Shown here piece by piece: positions 54,550 through 63,466 of a stretch of 64,000 bases of DNA. A program made the translations under genes and the position numbers. A model generated the notes under the pieces. That model was not told where the DNA came from, did no database searches, and worked only from the letters and a program-made list of their open reading frames with translations. The DNA is from Bacillus sp. FSL K6-3431 (GTDB taxonomy: Bacteria; Bacillota; Bacilli; Bacillales; Bacillaceae_C). Each line of letters begins with the position of its first letter. Positions within the stretch are counted from its first letter, which is position 1. The stretch lies in assembly GCF_038002605.1 (NCBI RefSeq), contig NZ_JBBOCT010000001.1, positions 2,852,001-2,916,000 on the forward strand, given 5' to 3'.

Positions 54550-56187
54550 TTAATAACCAAGTTTTTTTGCATTTTCTTGCATTTTTTCGTTTCTTATCTC
54601 TACGATAGAATCAAATTTATTTTCGTCTAAGAATTTCTGATAATCTGCAATTACCTTTTCAAAACTCGCAGAATCTTTTGCTCTTAATACAGTTGCAAGC
54701 GTTGTAGCCCAAGTTGAGTTAATATTCGTTAAGCTACGCGCTTCAGAAGTTCCTTGATCTGGATCTATATTTTCCGTAATAAATTGCGGCTTTAATTTTC
54801 CTTCCGCCCACTCCATCATTTGAGAAATCGATTCGTTTGGTTCCACCACACCATTTTTGAGAGAAAAGCTATCATGCCCGAAGAACCAAAATTCTCCTAT
54901 ACGATATTTTTCCTTGAATTCATCTGGATTTTCATTTCTTAATGCTAGAACATCTGGCTTAAGTTCAGCCTTTCCATCCTCATTAAAATCAAATGTTTCT
55001 CCTTCGACACCGTATGATGTCAAATACTGACCATCATCACTTAGTAAATAAGTGAATAATTGCATTGCTTTTTGAGGATCCTTCGCATTTTTTGTAATAT
55101 AAGTGACTGACCATCCTGAAATACCTGTTTGACTTAAGGTCGGGTCATTTCCTCCACTGTGCTTTGGCCCATCAATCGCAATATATTTTTGTGCAGGCTC
55201 TTTAGCTGTGTTTTTTTGCAGCGTACTAGATAACTGTGGTGTACCACTGACGAGCACCGTAGCATATTTACCACTTGCGACCTTTTCTTCAAAAATAGTG
55301 TTGTCATCAGAGAAGTTATCTTCACTGATAAAGCCACTTTTATATGCTTCATTAAACGTTTCTATCCAACTTAAATATTCTTCATCAAAGTTTCTATCGT
55401 ACCATTTACCATCTTCTGTCGTAATCGGAATACCGAGATGATTTTGGAGCGTAGCACTTAAAGAACTTGCATTACCTTCAGATGTAAATCCTCTAAAGCC
55501 GAATGGAATAACATCTGGGAATTGCTTTTTAATTTTCTCCATAGCTGACAGAAATTCTTCTTGAGTTGACATACTTGGTTTGCCGATCGCTTCATAAATA
55601 TCATTTCTAATTACAAATGCGTCGCCACCATTTACAAAGTCATTTTTATAATCATCATCTGTATTGGAAAAGCTTGGGTAACCATACGTATTCCCGTCAG
55701 CTAGTTGGTACCAATTAAAAGTTTGTTCTTTATATACATTATAAAAATAAGGGTCATATTTATCCGCAAGTTCATTTAAAGGAAGTGCCCATGTATCGGC
55801 TTTTAGTGCTGGGGATGTATTTCCGCCAAAAATCGTAATAATATCTGGCATGTCACCACCTGCAAAATACGTATTTAACTTTGCATCATCACCTGTTAAA
55901 AATTTGATGTCTAATTTAAGATCTTCTTTGAGCTTTTTTGTGATCGTATCATTACCATAATCTGTGTTAAACCATTCTGCGTTCACGTACCACTTTAGTT
56001 CGGTATTTTCTTTTGTGTCTGTTTTCCAAGCGGGAGAGTTCTCGTCAATCGTATATCTAGCTTCTTCTAATCCTTTTCCTCCAGTTTTAGAGCTACCATC
56101 TTTACCTGCACACCCTGCTAACAATAGAGAAAAAGCTACTAAAAAAACCATGCTTTTAGATATTACTGATTGGAATTTATTCTTCAT
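54550..56187 (-). CDS. ABC transporter sugar-binding lipoprotein (LplA-like)
   Basis: About 545 residues from ATG 56187 or 56190; AAAGGAGG supports this start over 56220. A lipoprotein signal peptide ends LLLAGCAGKDG. The large cluster-type solute-binding fold contains KWYVNAEWFNTDYG and ends NAKKLGY. Proteins of this size with LplB/LplC permeases bind oligosaccharides, such as pectin or hemicellulose fragments. It captures substrate at the membrane outer face. Confidence 0.92.
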   Translation of the reverse strand: MKNKFQSVISKSMVFLVAFSLLLAGCAGKDGSSKTGGKGLEEARYTIDENSPAWKTDTKENTELKWYVNAEWFNTDYGNDTITKKLKEDLKLDIKFLTGDDAKLNTYFAGGDMPDIITIFGGNTSPALKADTWALPLNELADKYDPYFYNVYKEQTFNWYQLADGNTYGYPSFSNTDDDYKNDFVNGGDAFVIRNDIYEAIGKPSMSTQEEFLSAMEKIKKQFPDVIPFGFRGFTSEGNASSLSATLQNHLGIPITTEDGKWYDRNFDEEYLSWIETFNEAYKSGFISEDNFSDDNTIFEEKVASGKYATVLVSGTPQLSSTLQKNTAKEPAQKYIAIDGPKHSGGNDPTLSQTGISGWSVTYITKNAKDPQKAMQLFTYLLSDDGQYLTSYGVEGETFDFNEDGKAELKPDVLALRNENPDEFKEKYRIGEFWFFGHDSFSLKNGVVEPNESISQMMEWAEGKLKPQFITENIDPDQGTSEARSLTNINSTWATTLATVLRAKDSASFEKVIADYQKFLDENKFDSIVEIRNEKMQENAKKLGY

Positions 56188-56272
56188 CATTTTTCCTCCT
56201 TTAAGGGAATATTGCTCCAAAGTGTGACAATTTTATAATAATCACCTTCGTAGCCATTGTCTGTTTCGTTTA

Positions 56273-57178
56273 TTACTCCTTAACAGCACCAATCATCATG
56301 CCTGATATGAAATATCTTTGTAAAAACGGATACACTAACACAATAGGAACAGTAGCAATTACAATAGTCGCTAGTTGAATGGACTGTGATGATGTAGGTA
56401 TGACAACAGAATTAACACTTTGGATTGTTGCCGCCTGTTGCTGAACAATAATTTCATATAATTTCATTTGGATCGGATATAAGGCTTCATTACTTATATA
56501 AATTTTGGCAGTGATATAATCATTCCATTGAAAGACGCCGTTAAATAACGCAATCGTCGCTAATACTGGCATAGATAGCGGGAGAATAATTCGTAAAAAT
56601 ATTGTCCATACTCCCGCGCCGTCCATTTTCGCAGATTCTTCTAGCGAGTCAGGTATCTCACGGAAAAAGTTCATCATAATGATCATGTCATAATAACTGA
56701 ACAGCGATGGGATAATATATACCCAGAAGTTGTCCAATAATCCTAGAGACCTCATTAATAAATAAGTTGGGATCATTCCCCCACTAAAAAACATGGTTCC
56801 GATTCCTAGAGCAGTATATATATTTCTTCCAAATAAATTATTTTTGCTCATTCCATATGCAACCATTGCGGTAAAAAACACATGGGTGAGTACACCAATT
56901 ACTGTCTTTAGGACCGAGATGATGAATGCATTCCATATGGAAGCATCATTAAAAACCAATTTATAACTCTCCAACGAAAACTGCTCTGGCCATATTCTTG
57001 TGCCAGCATTTGAGAGCGTATCTGGACTACTAAAGGATTGTACGACAATATTCCAAATTGGATAAATAATAATCAGCGTAAACACACTTAAAATGAAAAT
57101 ATTCACTGTATTAAAAATTCTATTTTCTTTTATCGGCTTACTTTTAGCAATAACTGCCCTTTTAGTAACAGCTTCCAT
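56273..57178 (-). CDS. Sugar ABC transporter permease (LplC/YtcP-like)
   Basis: This 301-residue CUT1-type permease has six helices. The EAA loop reads PDSLEESAKMDGAGVWTIFLR (coupling to the ATPase). It is 9 bp after the second permease gene. No ATPase gene is present in the operon, so a shared MsmX-type ATPase elsewhere is expected. Confidence 0.93.
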   Translation of the reverse strand: MEAVTKRAVIAKSKPIKENRIFNTVNIFILSVFTLIIIYPIWNIVVQSFSSPDTLSNAGTRIWPEQFSLESYKLVFNDASIWNAFIISVLKTVIGVLTHVFFTAMVAYGMSKNNLFGRNIYTALGIGTMFFSGGMIPTYLLMRSLGLLDNFWVYIIPSLFSYYDMIIMMNFFREIPDSLEESAKMDGAGVWTIFLRIILPLSMPVLATIALFNGVFQWNDYITAKIYISNEALYPIQMKLYEIIVQQQAATIQSVNSVVIPTSSQSIQLATIVIATVPIVLVYPFLQRYFISGMMIGAVKE

Positions 57179-57187
57179 AGCGACCTC

Positions 57188-58102
57188 CTAAAAGATAGAT
57201 CTATCATTAAATTTTTTAGTAAGCTTGTTTGTGATAAGCACAAGAATTAGCGAAATAATGGATATCCCTAAGCCAACTGCTGTTGCATAAGAGAAATCTC
57301 CTTGTGACAAACCAATTTTGTAAACATATGAATTGATCACTTCGGCTTTAGATGTATTTAAAGGATTCATTAGTACTAATGTTTGATCTAAATTGGAACC
57401 TAGAATACCTCCGACTGCCAAAATAAACATCAAGGAAATAATAAATTTCATTAATGGCAATGTGATATGCCAAATTTGTTGTAGCTTTGTAGCCCCGTCA
57501 ATTTTGGCCGCTTCATAATAAGTTGGATCGATTCCTGCCATTGTTGCTAAATATATAATCGTGCCCCATCCTACTCCCTTCCACACGTCCGAAAGTACAG
57601 CTATCATCCAATAACTTTCGGCCTCAACTAAAAAGTTTCGAGGGCTGTCCAAGATACCAACGGTCATTAATACATTATTTAGGATTCCTGTTGTGGAAAG
57701 CCAGCTGATCAGCATCCCACCGACGACGATCCATGAGAGAAAATGTGGCAAATATGAAATAGTTTGAACGGTCCTCTTAAACCATCCATCTCTCATTTCA
57801 AAAATCATAATCGATAATATGATTGGCGCCGTAAATCCAATCAATAGTTTTAAAAAGCTAATTGCCAATGTGTTCACTACAGAGTCCCAAAAAAACTTGT
57901 CACCAAAGGCGATTTTAAAATTATCCCATCCTACCCATTGCGCTGAATCGATGGTATCCGTTACCGAAAAACTTTTAAATGCGATCGTTAATCCATAAAT
58001 CGGTATGTATGCGAAAACAATCATAAAAATAATTCCTGGCAGAACCATCATCTGTAATGGGAGCTGTTTCTTAAACTCTTTTTTAAATGACCCATTCCTC
58101 AT
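57188..58102 (-). CDS. Sugar ABC transporter permease (LplB/YteP-like)
   Basis: This 304-residue CUT1 permease has six helices and an EAA loop (DPTYYEAAKIDGATKLQQIWH). It is the first gene of the lpl-type operon, directly behind the intergenic operator. GGAGGT precedes its start. Confidence 0.93.
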   Translation of the reverse strand: MRNGSFKKEFKKQLPLQMMVLPGIIFMIVFAYIPIYGLTIAFKSFSVTDTIDSAQWVGWDNFKIAFGDKFFWDSVVNTLAISFLKLLIGFTAPIILSIMIFEMRDGWFKRTVQTISYLPHFLSWIVVGGMLISWLSTTGILNNVLMTVGILDSPRNFLVEAESYWMIAVLSDVWKGVGWGTIIYLATMAGIDPTYYEAAKIDGATKLQQIWHITLPLMKFIISLMFILAVGGILGSNLDQTLVLMNPLNTSKAEVINSYVYKIGLSQGDFSYATAVGLGISIISLILVLITNKLTKKFNDRSIF

Positions 58103-58123
58103 CGCAGTACCTCCTTTTTTAAT

Positions 58124-58160
58124 AATAAAAACGTTTTTATTTTAGGCGAAACGCTTTCAT
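58124..58160. promoter_or_regulatory. LacI-type operator and cre-like site upstream of the sugar operon
   Basis: A perfect 18-bp palindrome AATAAAAACGTTTTTATT lies at 58124-58141. Next to it (58146-58160) is, on the minus strand, TGAAAGCGTTTCGC, a near match to the CcpA cre consensus. The same AAAACGTTTT core recurs at 58189 (inside lacI) and at 59214. This suggests local repression plus catabolite control. Confidence 0.75.
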
Positions 58161-58178
58161 TAAGAAGTTGAAAAGGAT

Positions 58179-59192
58179 TCACTTCTTTAAAACGTTTTTA
58201 TTAATCGTACATGAATTTCTAACTACGAGATTACCTTCTAGCTTATCAAGTTGTCCCTTCCCATTATCTTGTATAATACTTAATAATCTATCCACAGCTA
58301 GGATTCCTTGCCTCGCAATTGGATTATTCACTGTAGTGATGGAGGGATTAAAATATTCGCTAATTTCTATATCGTCAAAGCCAATGACACTAATATCTTC
58401 CGGTATCAAATAACCTTCCGAGTGTAAAGCTTTTATGCAGCCTATTGCACTTGAGTCATTTGCTGCAAAAAAGGCATCTGGTAAATCCTTATTACTATTA
58501 ACAAAAGCTTTTACAGCATTATAGCTTGCTTCTTCTTCAAATGCCCCGAGAAGAAGATGATCCGCTGAAAATTCTAAGCCGGCATTTTTCAATGTATCTT
58601 GAAATCCTTGAAACCTTTCTACATCATCATATAAATGATCAAAACCTTTAATATAACCAATTTTCTTATGACCAAGATTGATGAGATATCGAGCAACAAT
58701 TTGTCCGCCTTTATATGAATCAAAAACGACACTTGATATTGTTTTGCTTACTTTTTCCCTATCTAAAAATACAATCGGAATCTTTGCCTTTTCCAGTAAT
58801 TCCTCATGCTTTTCTGAAATAGATTCATTTGAGATAATCGCCCCATCTACTCTTCTACCTAAAATATTGCTAAGTGCATTTCGATCATTCTTTGTAATAA
58901 ATACATTCAATTCATAGCCATTTTTATCACACTCTTTATAGATTGCATCGGTGAGTGTACCAAAATAGGGACCTTTCATACTTGTAATAAAAAGACCAAG
59001 AACTTTCGTACTGTTTGATTTTAAATTTTTCCCGTTTAAATTTGGAATATAACTCATTTGTTTTGCCACATTGAGTATATGTTCTCTCGTATCAGGATGA
59101 AGCACATCAACGCCATTTAAAGCATTTGAAACGGTAGAAATCGAAACACCCGCTTCTCTTGCGACATCTTTTATGGTAACTTTATTATTAAT
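58179..59192 (-). CDS. LacI-family transcriptional regulator, apparent ATT start
   Basis: The full protein needs ATT at 59192 as start, 6 bp after AAGGAAGGAG, giving 337 residues, the family norm. It begins INNKVTIKDVAREAGVSIS, with the complete helix-turn-helix and hinge (STVSNALNG). No ATG, GTG or TTG is in frame before the helix-turn-helix; a later ATG would delete it. The ligand domain is the PBP-I fold. It likely represses the lpl-type operon directly downstream through AAAACGTTTT palindromes, one of which lies just upstream of itself. Confidence 0.88.
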   Translation of the reverse strand: MNNKVTIKDVAREAGVSISTVSNALNGVDVLHPDTREHILNVAKQMSYIPNLNGKNLKSNSTKVLGLFITSMKGPYFGTLTDAIYKECDKNGYELNVFITKNDRNALSNILGRRVDGAIISNESISEKHEELLEKAKIPIVFLDREKVSKTISSVVFDSYKGGQIVARYLINLGHKKIGYIKGFDHLYDDVERFQGFQDTLKNAGLEFSADHLLLGAFEEEASYNAVKAFVNSNKDLPDAFFAANDSSAIGCIKALHSEGYLIPEDISVIGFDDIEISEYFNPSITTVNNPIARQGILAVDRLLSIIQDNGKGQLDKLEGNLVVRNSCTINKNVLKK

Positions 59193-59211
59193 TGTAATCT
59201 CCTTCCTTTGT

Positions 59212-59227
59212 ATAAAAACGTTTTTAT
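59212..59227. promoter_or_regulatory. LacI-type operator upstream of lacI
   Basis: ATAAAAACGTTTTTAT palindrome, 19 bp before the lacI start, the same core as at 58124. It suggests autoregulation. Confidence 0.72.
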
Positions 59228-59350
59228 TTTCTATTTTTCATAAGAATACCATTACACCAATTTACTGTCAATATCTTTCTGTTCTAAGTAATCAATTTAC
59301 TTATTTTCTAATATGATCAAAAATAAATGAATTACTCCGGAGGTTTTTGT

Positions 59351-60022
59351 ATGGAAACAAGTGGACTCATCTATGGATTGTATCGCTTTTGTGTGTGGAC
59401 AATGAAATTATTCGCTACAAATATATTATGGTTGCTATTTAATATACCGATCGCTTATTTAAGTTTTAATTTGATATTATCTAAAACACCACAACATCTA
59501 CAAATAAATTTTATAACACTCGCTGCGTTGGCGCCGTTTATTTTCTTTCCAGCTACAACCGCTCTGTTTGGTGTCATCAGAAAATGGGTGACAGGAGAAA
59601 GCGATATCCCTTTGGTACGCTCCTTTGTAAAATATTATAAGGATAACTATATAAGAAGTATGACAATAGGATTCATTATTGTACCGCTTTGGGGCGTTCT
59701 CATCGTTGATTACTTTTATTTTTCTAATGCAAATTCACCATTATTTTACGTCTTTTTGCTGATTGGAATGTTTATGTTTGTATTTACGTTCCACCTGTTT
59801 TCCAATACAGTGCATGTTCATTTAAAATATTTTAACGCATTCAAAAATTCCATGTTGCTTACAATAGGTCGGCCGGTTCATACGATTGGAATTGCCGTGG
59901 CAAATGCAGGTATTCTTTATGTATGCTTTAACGTATTTCCACCCCTCATTCTACTAGGTATGGGAACACTAATAGCATTTACCTCATTTTATCTCTATTA
60001 TAAAAGTCATAGTTATGACTAA
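59351..60022 (+). CDS. DUF624 (YesL-like) membrane protein
   Basis: About 223 residues from ATG 59351 (CCGGAGG upstream; the longer reading is unlikely). It has five to six hydrophobic helices and a typical DUF624 N-terminus (METSGLIYGLYRFCVWTMKL). YesL-type proteins sit next to Lpl-type oligosaccharide transporters in Bacilli; function is unknown. Divergent from lacI. Confidence 0.85.
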   Translation: METSGLIYGLYRFCVWTMKLFATNILWLLFNIPIAYLSFNLILSKTPQHLQINFITLAALAPFIFFPATTALFGVIRKWVTGESDIPLVRSFVKYYKDNYIRSMTIGFIIVPLWGVLIVDYFYFSNANSPLFYVFLLIGMFMFVFTFHLFSNTVHVHLKYFNAFKNSMLLTIGRPVHTIGIAVANAGILYVCFNVFPPLILLGMGTLIAFTSFYLYYKSHSYD

Positions 60023-60116
60023 ATTTACATACTTATCAAAGATATATAATTAAGTCCGTAATAGGTCACTATTAGCATTTTATCATAGACTATAAGTTAA
60101 ACATTATTGTTGGAGG

Positions 60117-60152
60117 CTCATTTATGAGAAACATAGACTTCCCATAAATGAG
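60117..60152. terminator. Hairpin between DUF624 and glutamate-synthase-like genes
   Basis: CTCATTTATG / CATAAATGAG, a perfect 10-bp stem with a 16-nt loop, between convergent genes. There is no strong T-run, so terminator function is uncertain. Confidence 0.4.
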
Positions 60153-60182
60153 TCAACAGTATCATACGGCGTAGCCTTTCTA

Positions 60183-61808
60183 TCAACTATCCTTCTCTGC
60201 TAATTCAGGTGGTAATATAAGCATGCTTTTCTTAAATTCATGCCCCGTCATAAGCTGACCTGAAGGTGTTCTGTACATGAGATGTTCTTCGGATAGCTCT
60301 GTCGGAGATGCCACGCCCGCTGCGGCAGCAAGGATGAACAATCCCTCTCGTAGTGAAATGACATAATTGGCAACTCGGTACATCTTTTCCTCTACAACAA
60401 GTGCTTTTTCCCGTTTTGGATCCGTTGTAGCTACTCCAACTGGGCATGTATTATTATGACAAACCTGCGCCATTATACATCCAACTGAAATCATCATGCC
60501 GCGGGCAGTGTTTACAAGATCTGCTCCAAGACAAAGTGCATAAGCAATCTTATCAGGTGTAACTAACTTTCCAGCTGCGATAATTTTCAACCTATCTCTA
60601 ATTCCATACTTTTTCAACATTTCATCAAGTAAAGGTAAAGCGGAGAATAACGGCAAACCGGCTGCATCAGATAACTCCTGAAATGTCGCTCCTGTCCCAC
60701 CCTCCGCTCCATCCACTGTAATAAAATCCGGGACTTTATCAAGCTCAGCCATTTCGTGTACAAATTGCTCTACTTCCGCTTTTGATCCTGCAACGATTTT
60801 TACTCCAACCGGTCTTCCGCCAACCTCTCTTAGTTCCTCCACAAAATGCATTAATGATTTCGTATTATTAAACTCTCGAAATCTATTCGGGCTATCAACT
60901 GTTTTCCACGGGGTTACATTACGGATCTCGGCAATTTCCGGAGTGACCTTTTCTCCAAGCACGTGTCCACCCCTTGTTTTCGCCCCTTGTGCAAGCTTCA
61001 ATTCAAACGCTTTCACTTGCACCATTTCACTCTTTTTCTTAAACTGTTCCCATGAAAATTGGCCGTCTTCCGTCCGCACACCAAATAATCCCGGTCCAAT
61101 TTGCATAATGATATCTACATTTCCACGTAAATGATGTTTGGAAATCCCGCCTTCTCCTGTATTCATCCATGTTCCACCTGCAAGTCCAAGTCCTTTTGAC
61201 AGAGCAGAAACAGCATTCATTCCAAGCGATCCATAACTCATTGCAGATTGGCCAACCAGCCCTTTTACTTTGAACGGCTCCCTACAGGTATTCCTACCAA
61301 GGATCACTGCATCTTCCTCAGACAAAAGCTGCGGCTCGACAACCCGATCTTCTCGATGTTCTTTTCTGTTAAAAAGTCCCTCATGGTCAATTTCATATAG
61401 TTTTGTTTCCACCTTCGGTTCTTTGCCTATTCGTAGCTCCTCATGTAATAGAGGGAACATGGCATTACGTATGTAAAATCCCGGTTTTTCAAAGTCTCGT
61501 TCCGACCCAAAGGAGTGAATCCGATCATTATATTTTCCAGCTTTGACAACATTTTCGTATTGATGCCGCGAAAAAGGCTTCCCTTCACGATTATTAGTGA
61601 ATAAGTATTGGCGTAATTCTGGTCCAATATTCTCCATCAAATAACGGATATTGCCTAACAGTGGATAATTCCTTAACACCGAATGCTCTTTCTGACGACC
61701 ATCCAACACATAGATCCAAATGAAAAAAATAACTGGAATAAAAGTAATCAAACCAATCAAAATAATCATCATAATTGCAAATACCTCAGTCATATCCATA
61801 TGTTTCAC
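60183..61808 (-). CDS. FMN-binding glutamate synthase family protein (YerD-like)
   Basis: This 541-residue protein has an N-terminal membrane helix (residues 9-33) and the FMN-binding TIM barrel of glutamate synthase. The motif CHNNTCPVGVATTDPK carries the Cys residues for the 3Fe-4S cluster, and GAEGGTGATFQELSD contacts FMN. No amidotransferase domain is present, so glutamate synthase activity is not implied. It resembles B. subtilis YerD; its real reaction is unknown. Confidence 0.85.
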   Translation of the reverse strand: MKHMDMTEVFAIMMIILIGLITFIPVIFFIWIYVLDGRQKEHSVLRNYPLLGNIRYLMENIGPELRQYLFTNNREGKPFSRHQYENVVKAGKYNDRIHSFGSERDFEKPGFYIRNAMFPLLHEELRIGKEPKVETKLYEIDHEGLFNRKEHREDRVVEPQLLSEEDAVILGRNTCREPFKVKGLVGQSAMSYGSLGMNAVSALSKGLGLAGGTWMNTGEGGISKHHLRGNVDIIMQIGPGLFGVRTEDGQFSWEQFKKKSEMVQVKAFELKLAQGAKTRGGHVLGEKVTPEIAEIRNVTPWKTVDSPNRFREFNNTKSLMHFVEELREVGGRPVGVKIVAGSKAEVEQFVHEMAELDKVPDFITVDGAEGGTGATFQELSDAAGLPLFSALPLLDEMLKKYGIRDRLKIIAAGKLVTPDKIAYALCLGADLVNTARGMMISVGCIMAQVCHNNTCPVGVATTDPKREKALVVEEKMYRVANYVISLREGLFILAAAAGVASPTELSEEHLMYRTPSGQLMTGHEFKKSMLILPPELAEKDS

Positions 61809-62129
61809 CTACCATTTCCCTTTTCTTTTCCTTTAGACATAAATTGTGGAATTCAAACATTTTTCAAACTAACTAAAAAGGTTAATTAGTCAACTATCCA
61901 CGATGTATCTGTACCACAGGTACCATTTCAGTGAGGGCAAGGGGTTTCCGCGTTCATTTAAGGCTCTGTTCTTTTAAAGATATTATTAATATATTTATCT
62001 ATACTGAATTACTAAAAAACGGAACTATATTCATTTTAAAATTTGAAGTAAGGAGTGTATTTATTCCGTTTGGAAATACTACAATCTGAGTTAAATCAAT
62101 TAAAGGGGTTTGAAAGGGAGGTGGCAAAG
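61809..62129. other. Divergent intergenic region upstream of sspL
   Basis: AT-rich. It contains the upstream ribosome site of the glutamate-synthase-like gene on the minus strand. I looked for a sigma-G promoter before sspL and found only poor matches. No gene is visible. Confidence 0.45.
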
Positions 62130-62288
62130 ATGGGAAAAAGCAAAAAAAATACTAGAGGAAAAGAAAGTTCTAGCAATAGGGGTAAGAAAGCTCCTAGTGT
62201 AACTCCTCAAGGTTATGGAGACACAGAATTCGCTGAAGAGCCAAAGTCCAAGCTAGAAAATGCAGCAAAAAAGAAAAATACTAAATAG
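62130..62288 (+). CDS. sspL: Small acid-soluble spore protein L
   Basis: A 52-residue protein from ATG 62130, behind GGGAGGTGG; the longer in-frame reading from 62055 is unlikely. The Lys/Ser-rich N-terminus is followed by the SspL-type core SVTPQGYGD and EEPKSKLENAAKKKNTK. The core matches the VTPQG-PKxELExRAKKSNTK pattern of B. subtilis SspL. Minor SASPs are made in the forespore; precise role is unknown. Confidence 0.8.
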   Translation: MGKSKKNTRGKESSSNRGKKAPSVTPQGYGDTEFAEEPKSKLENAAKKKNTK

Positions 62289-62314
62289 ATGTATTATATT
62301 ACGTTCGCTAAAAT

Positions 62315-62352
62315 AAACCTAGCCGCACTCCAATAGGGACGGCTAGGTTTGT
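62315..62352. terminator. Bidirectional terminator of sspL and the HAD gene
   Basis: AACCTAGCCG / CGGCTAGGTT hairpin with T-rich flanks on both strands, between convergent genes. Confidence 0.88.
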
Positions 62353-62364
62353 GTTTTTGTACTA

Positions 62365-63228
62365 TTATTTTTCCTCTAGTGCTCTCATGATAGCTTGAGC
62401 AACTCCGTCTTCATCATTCGTTGCTGTTACATATTTACTTGCATCTTTGATTGGTTGTTCAGCATTACCCATCGCAACGGAAAGTCCCGCGATTTTCAAC
62501 ATCGATAAGTCATTGTAATTGTCACCTAATGCCATCGTATCTGCAAGAGAGATGCCCTGTGCTTCCGTATATCTCTTTAATGCATTACCTTTTTTAGCGT
62601 CGTAATGCATGATTTCAAGGTTATTACGGCCTGAAGAAGTTACTTCAATTCCATCAATGGCTTCTAAACGTTTGCTTACTTCCATCAACAATTCTTCATC
62701 CATGGAAAAAGCAAGAAATTTATATACATGGCAATCTGCCGCTTCAAAAACGGAATTATAGTCATCAATCACTTCTATTAGCCTTTGTTCAAAGCGCTCA
62801 TTAGCTGAAGATCTGATCTCATCTACATCTTGGGAAGGATTTGCTGTGTGGTAAATATCCACAATTGCTTGGATACCTTTTTCACGGTCTGTTGTATATG
62901 TTCCGCCTTGAGTATATAGCTCAAAGTACATATTAACTTCTTTAAAGACCTTCGTAACCGATTCTGATACAGGGCCGTCCAATCCAACTGAAAATTGTAC
63001 ATTTCCATTTTCATCACGAATTTCTCCGCCGTTTACACAAATTGCAGGACACTTTAATCCCGCTTGATCAAGCACGAAGCGAACTTCATTATATGCTCTC
63101 CCAGTTGCAACAAGGAAATCGACTCCTCTTTCCTGTGCAGCTTTAATAGCCTCAATCGTAACTTCACTTACTTGTTGGTTCGCATTCAATAATGTCCCGT
63201 CCATATCTGATGCAATACATTTAATCAA
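62365..63228 (-). CDS. Cof-type HAD hydrolase
   Basis: This 287-residue HAD-IIB phosphatase has motif I DMDGTLLN (D8, D10), motif II Thr in VATGRA, Lys in NALKRY, and the motif IV pair GDNYNDLSML. The C2 cap lies between residues about 85 and 190. These proteins dephosphorylate sugar phosphates, flavin or pyridoxal phosphates; the substrate here is unknown. Confidence 0.92.
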   Translation of the reverse strand: MIKCIASDMDGTLLNANQQVSEVTIEAIKAAQERGVDFLVATGRAYNEVRFVLDQAGLKCPAICVNGGEIRDENGNVQFSVGLDGPVSESVTKVFKEVNMYFELYTQGGTYTTDREKGIQAIVDIYHTANPSQDVDEIRSSANERFEQRLIEVIDDYNSVFEAADCHVYKFLAFSMDEELLMEVSKRLEAIDGIEVTSSGRNNLEIMHYDAKKGNALKRYTEAQGISLADTMALGDNYNDLSMLKIAGLSVAMGNAEQPIKDASKYVTATNDEDGVAQAIMRALEEK

Positions 63229-63466
63229 TTTATTTTAGCTCCTTCTATTTCGGATATCGCCCACACATATTTATAAATAAGTCTAACTGAAAAAACGCCT
63301 TATTGCAAAGAAACGAATTATTTAAGGGGTTTGAATGATTTGCATTTGGGTATAAATGACTATAACTGAAAATGGGTATCGACATCACTTTCGGTTCATA
63401 AACTTGTGTGCTTTAATAGTAGTCATACTTAAAAATAAAAGAAGTATTTGGTTGGAAGGGGTTAAC

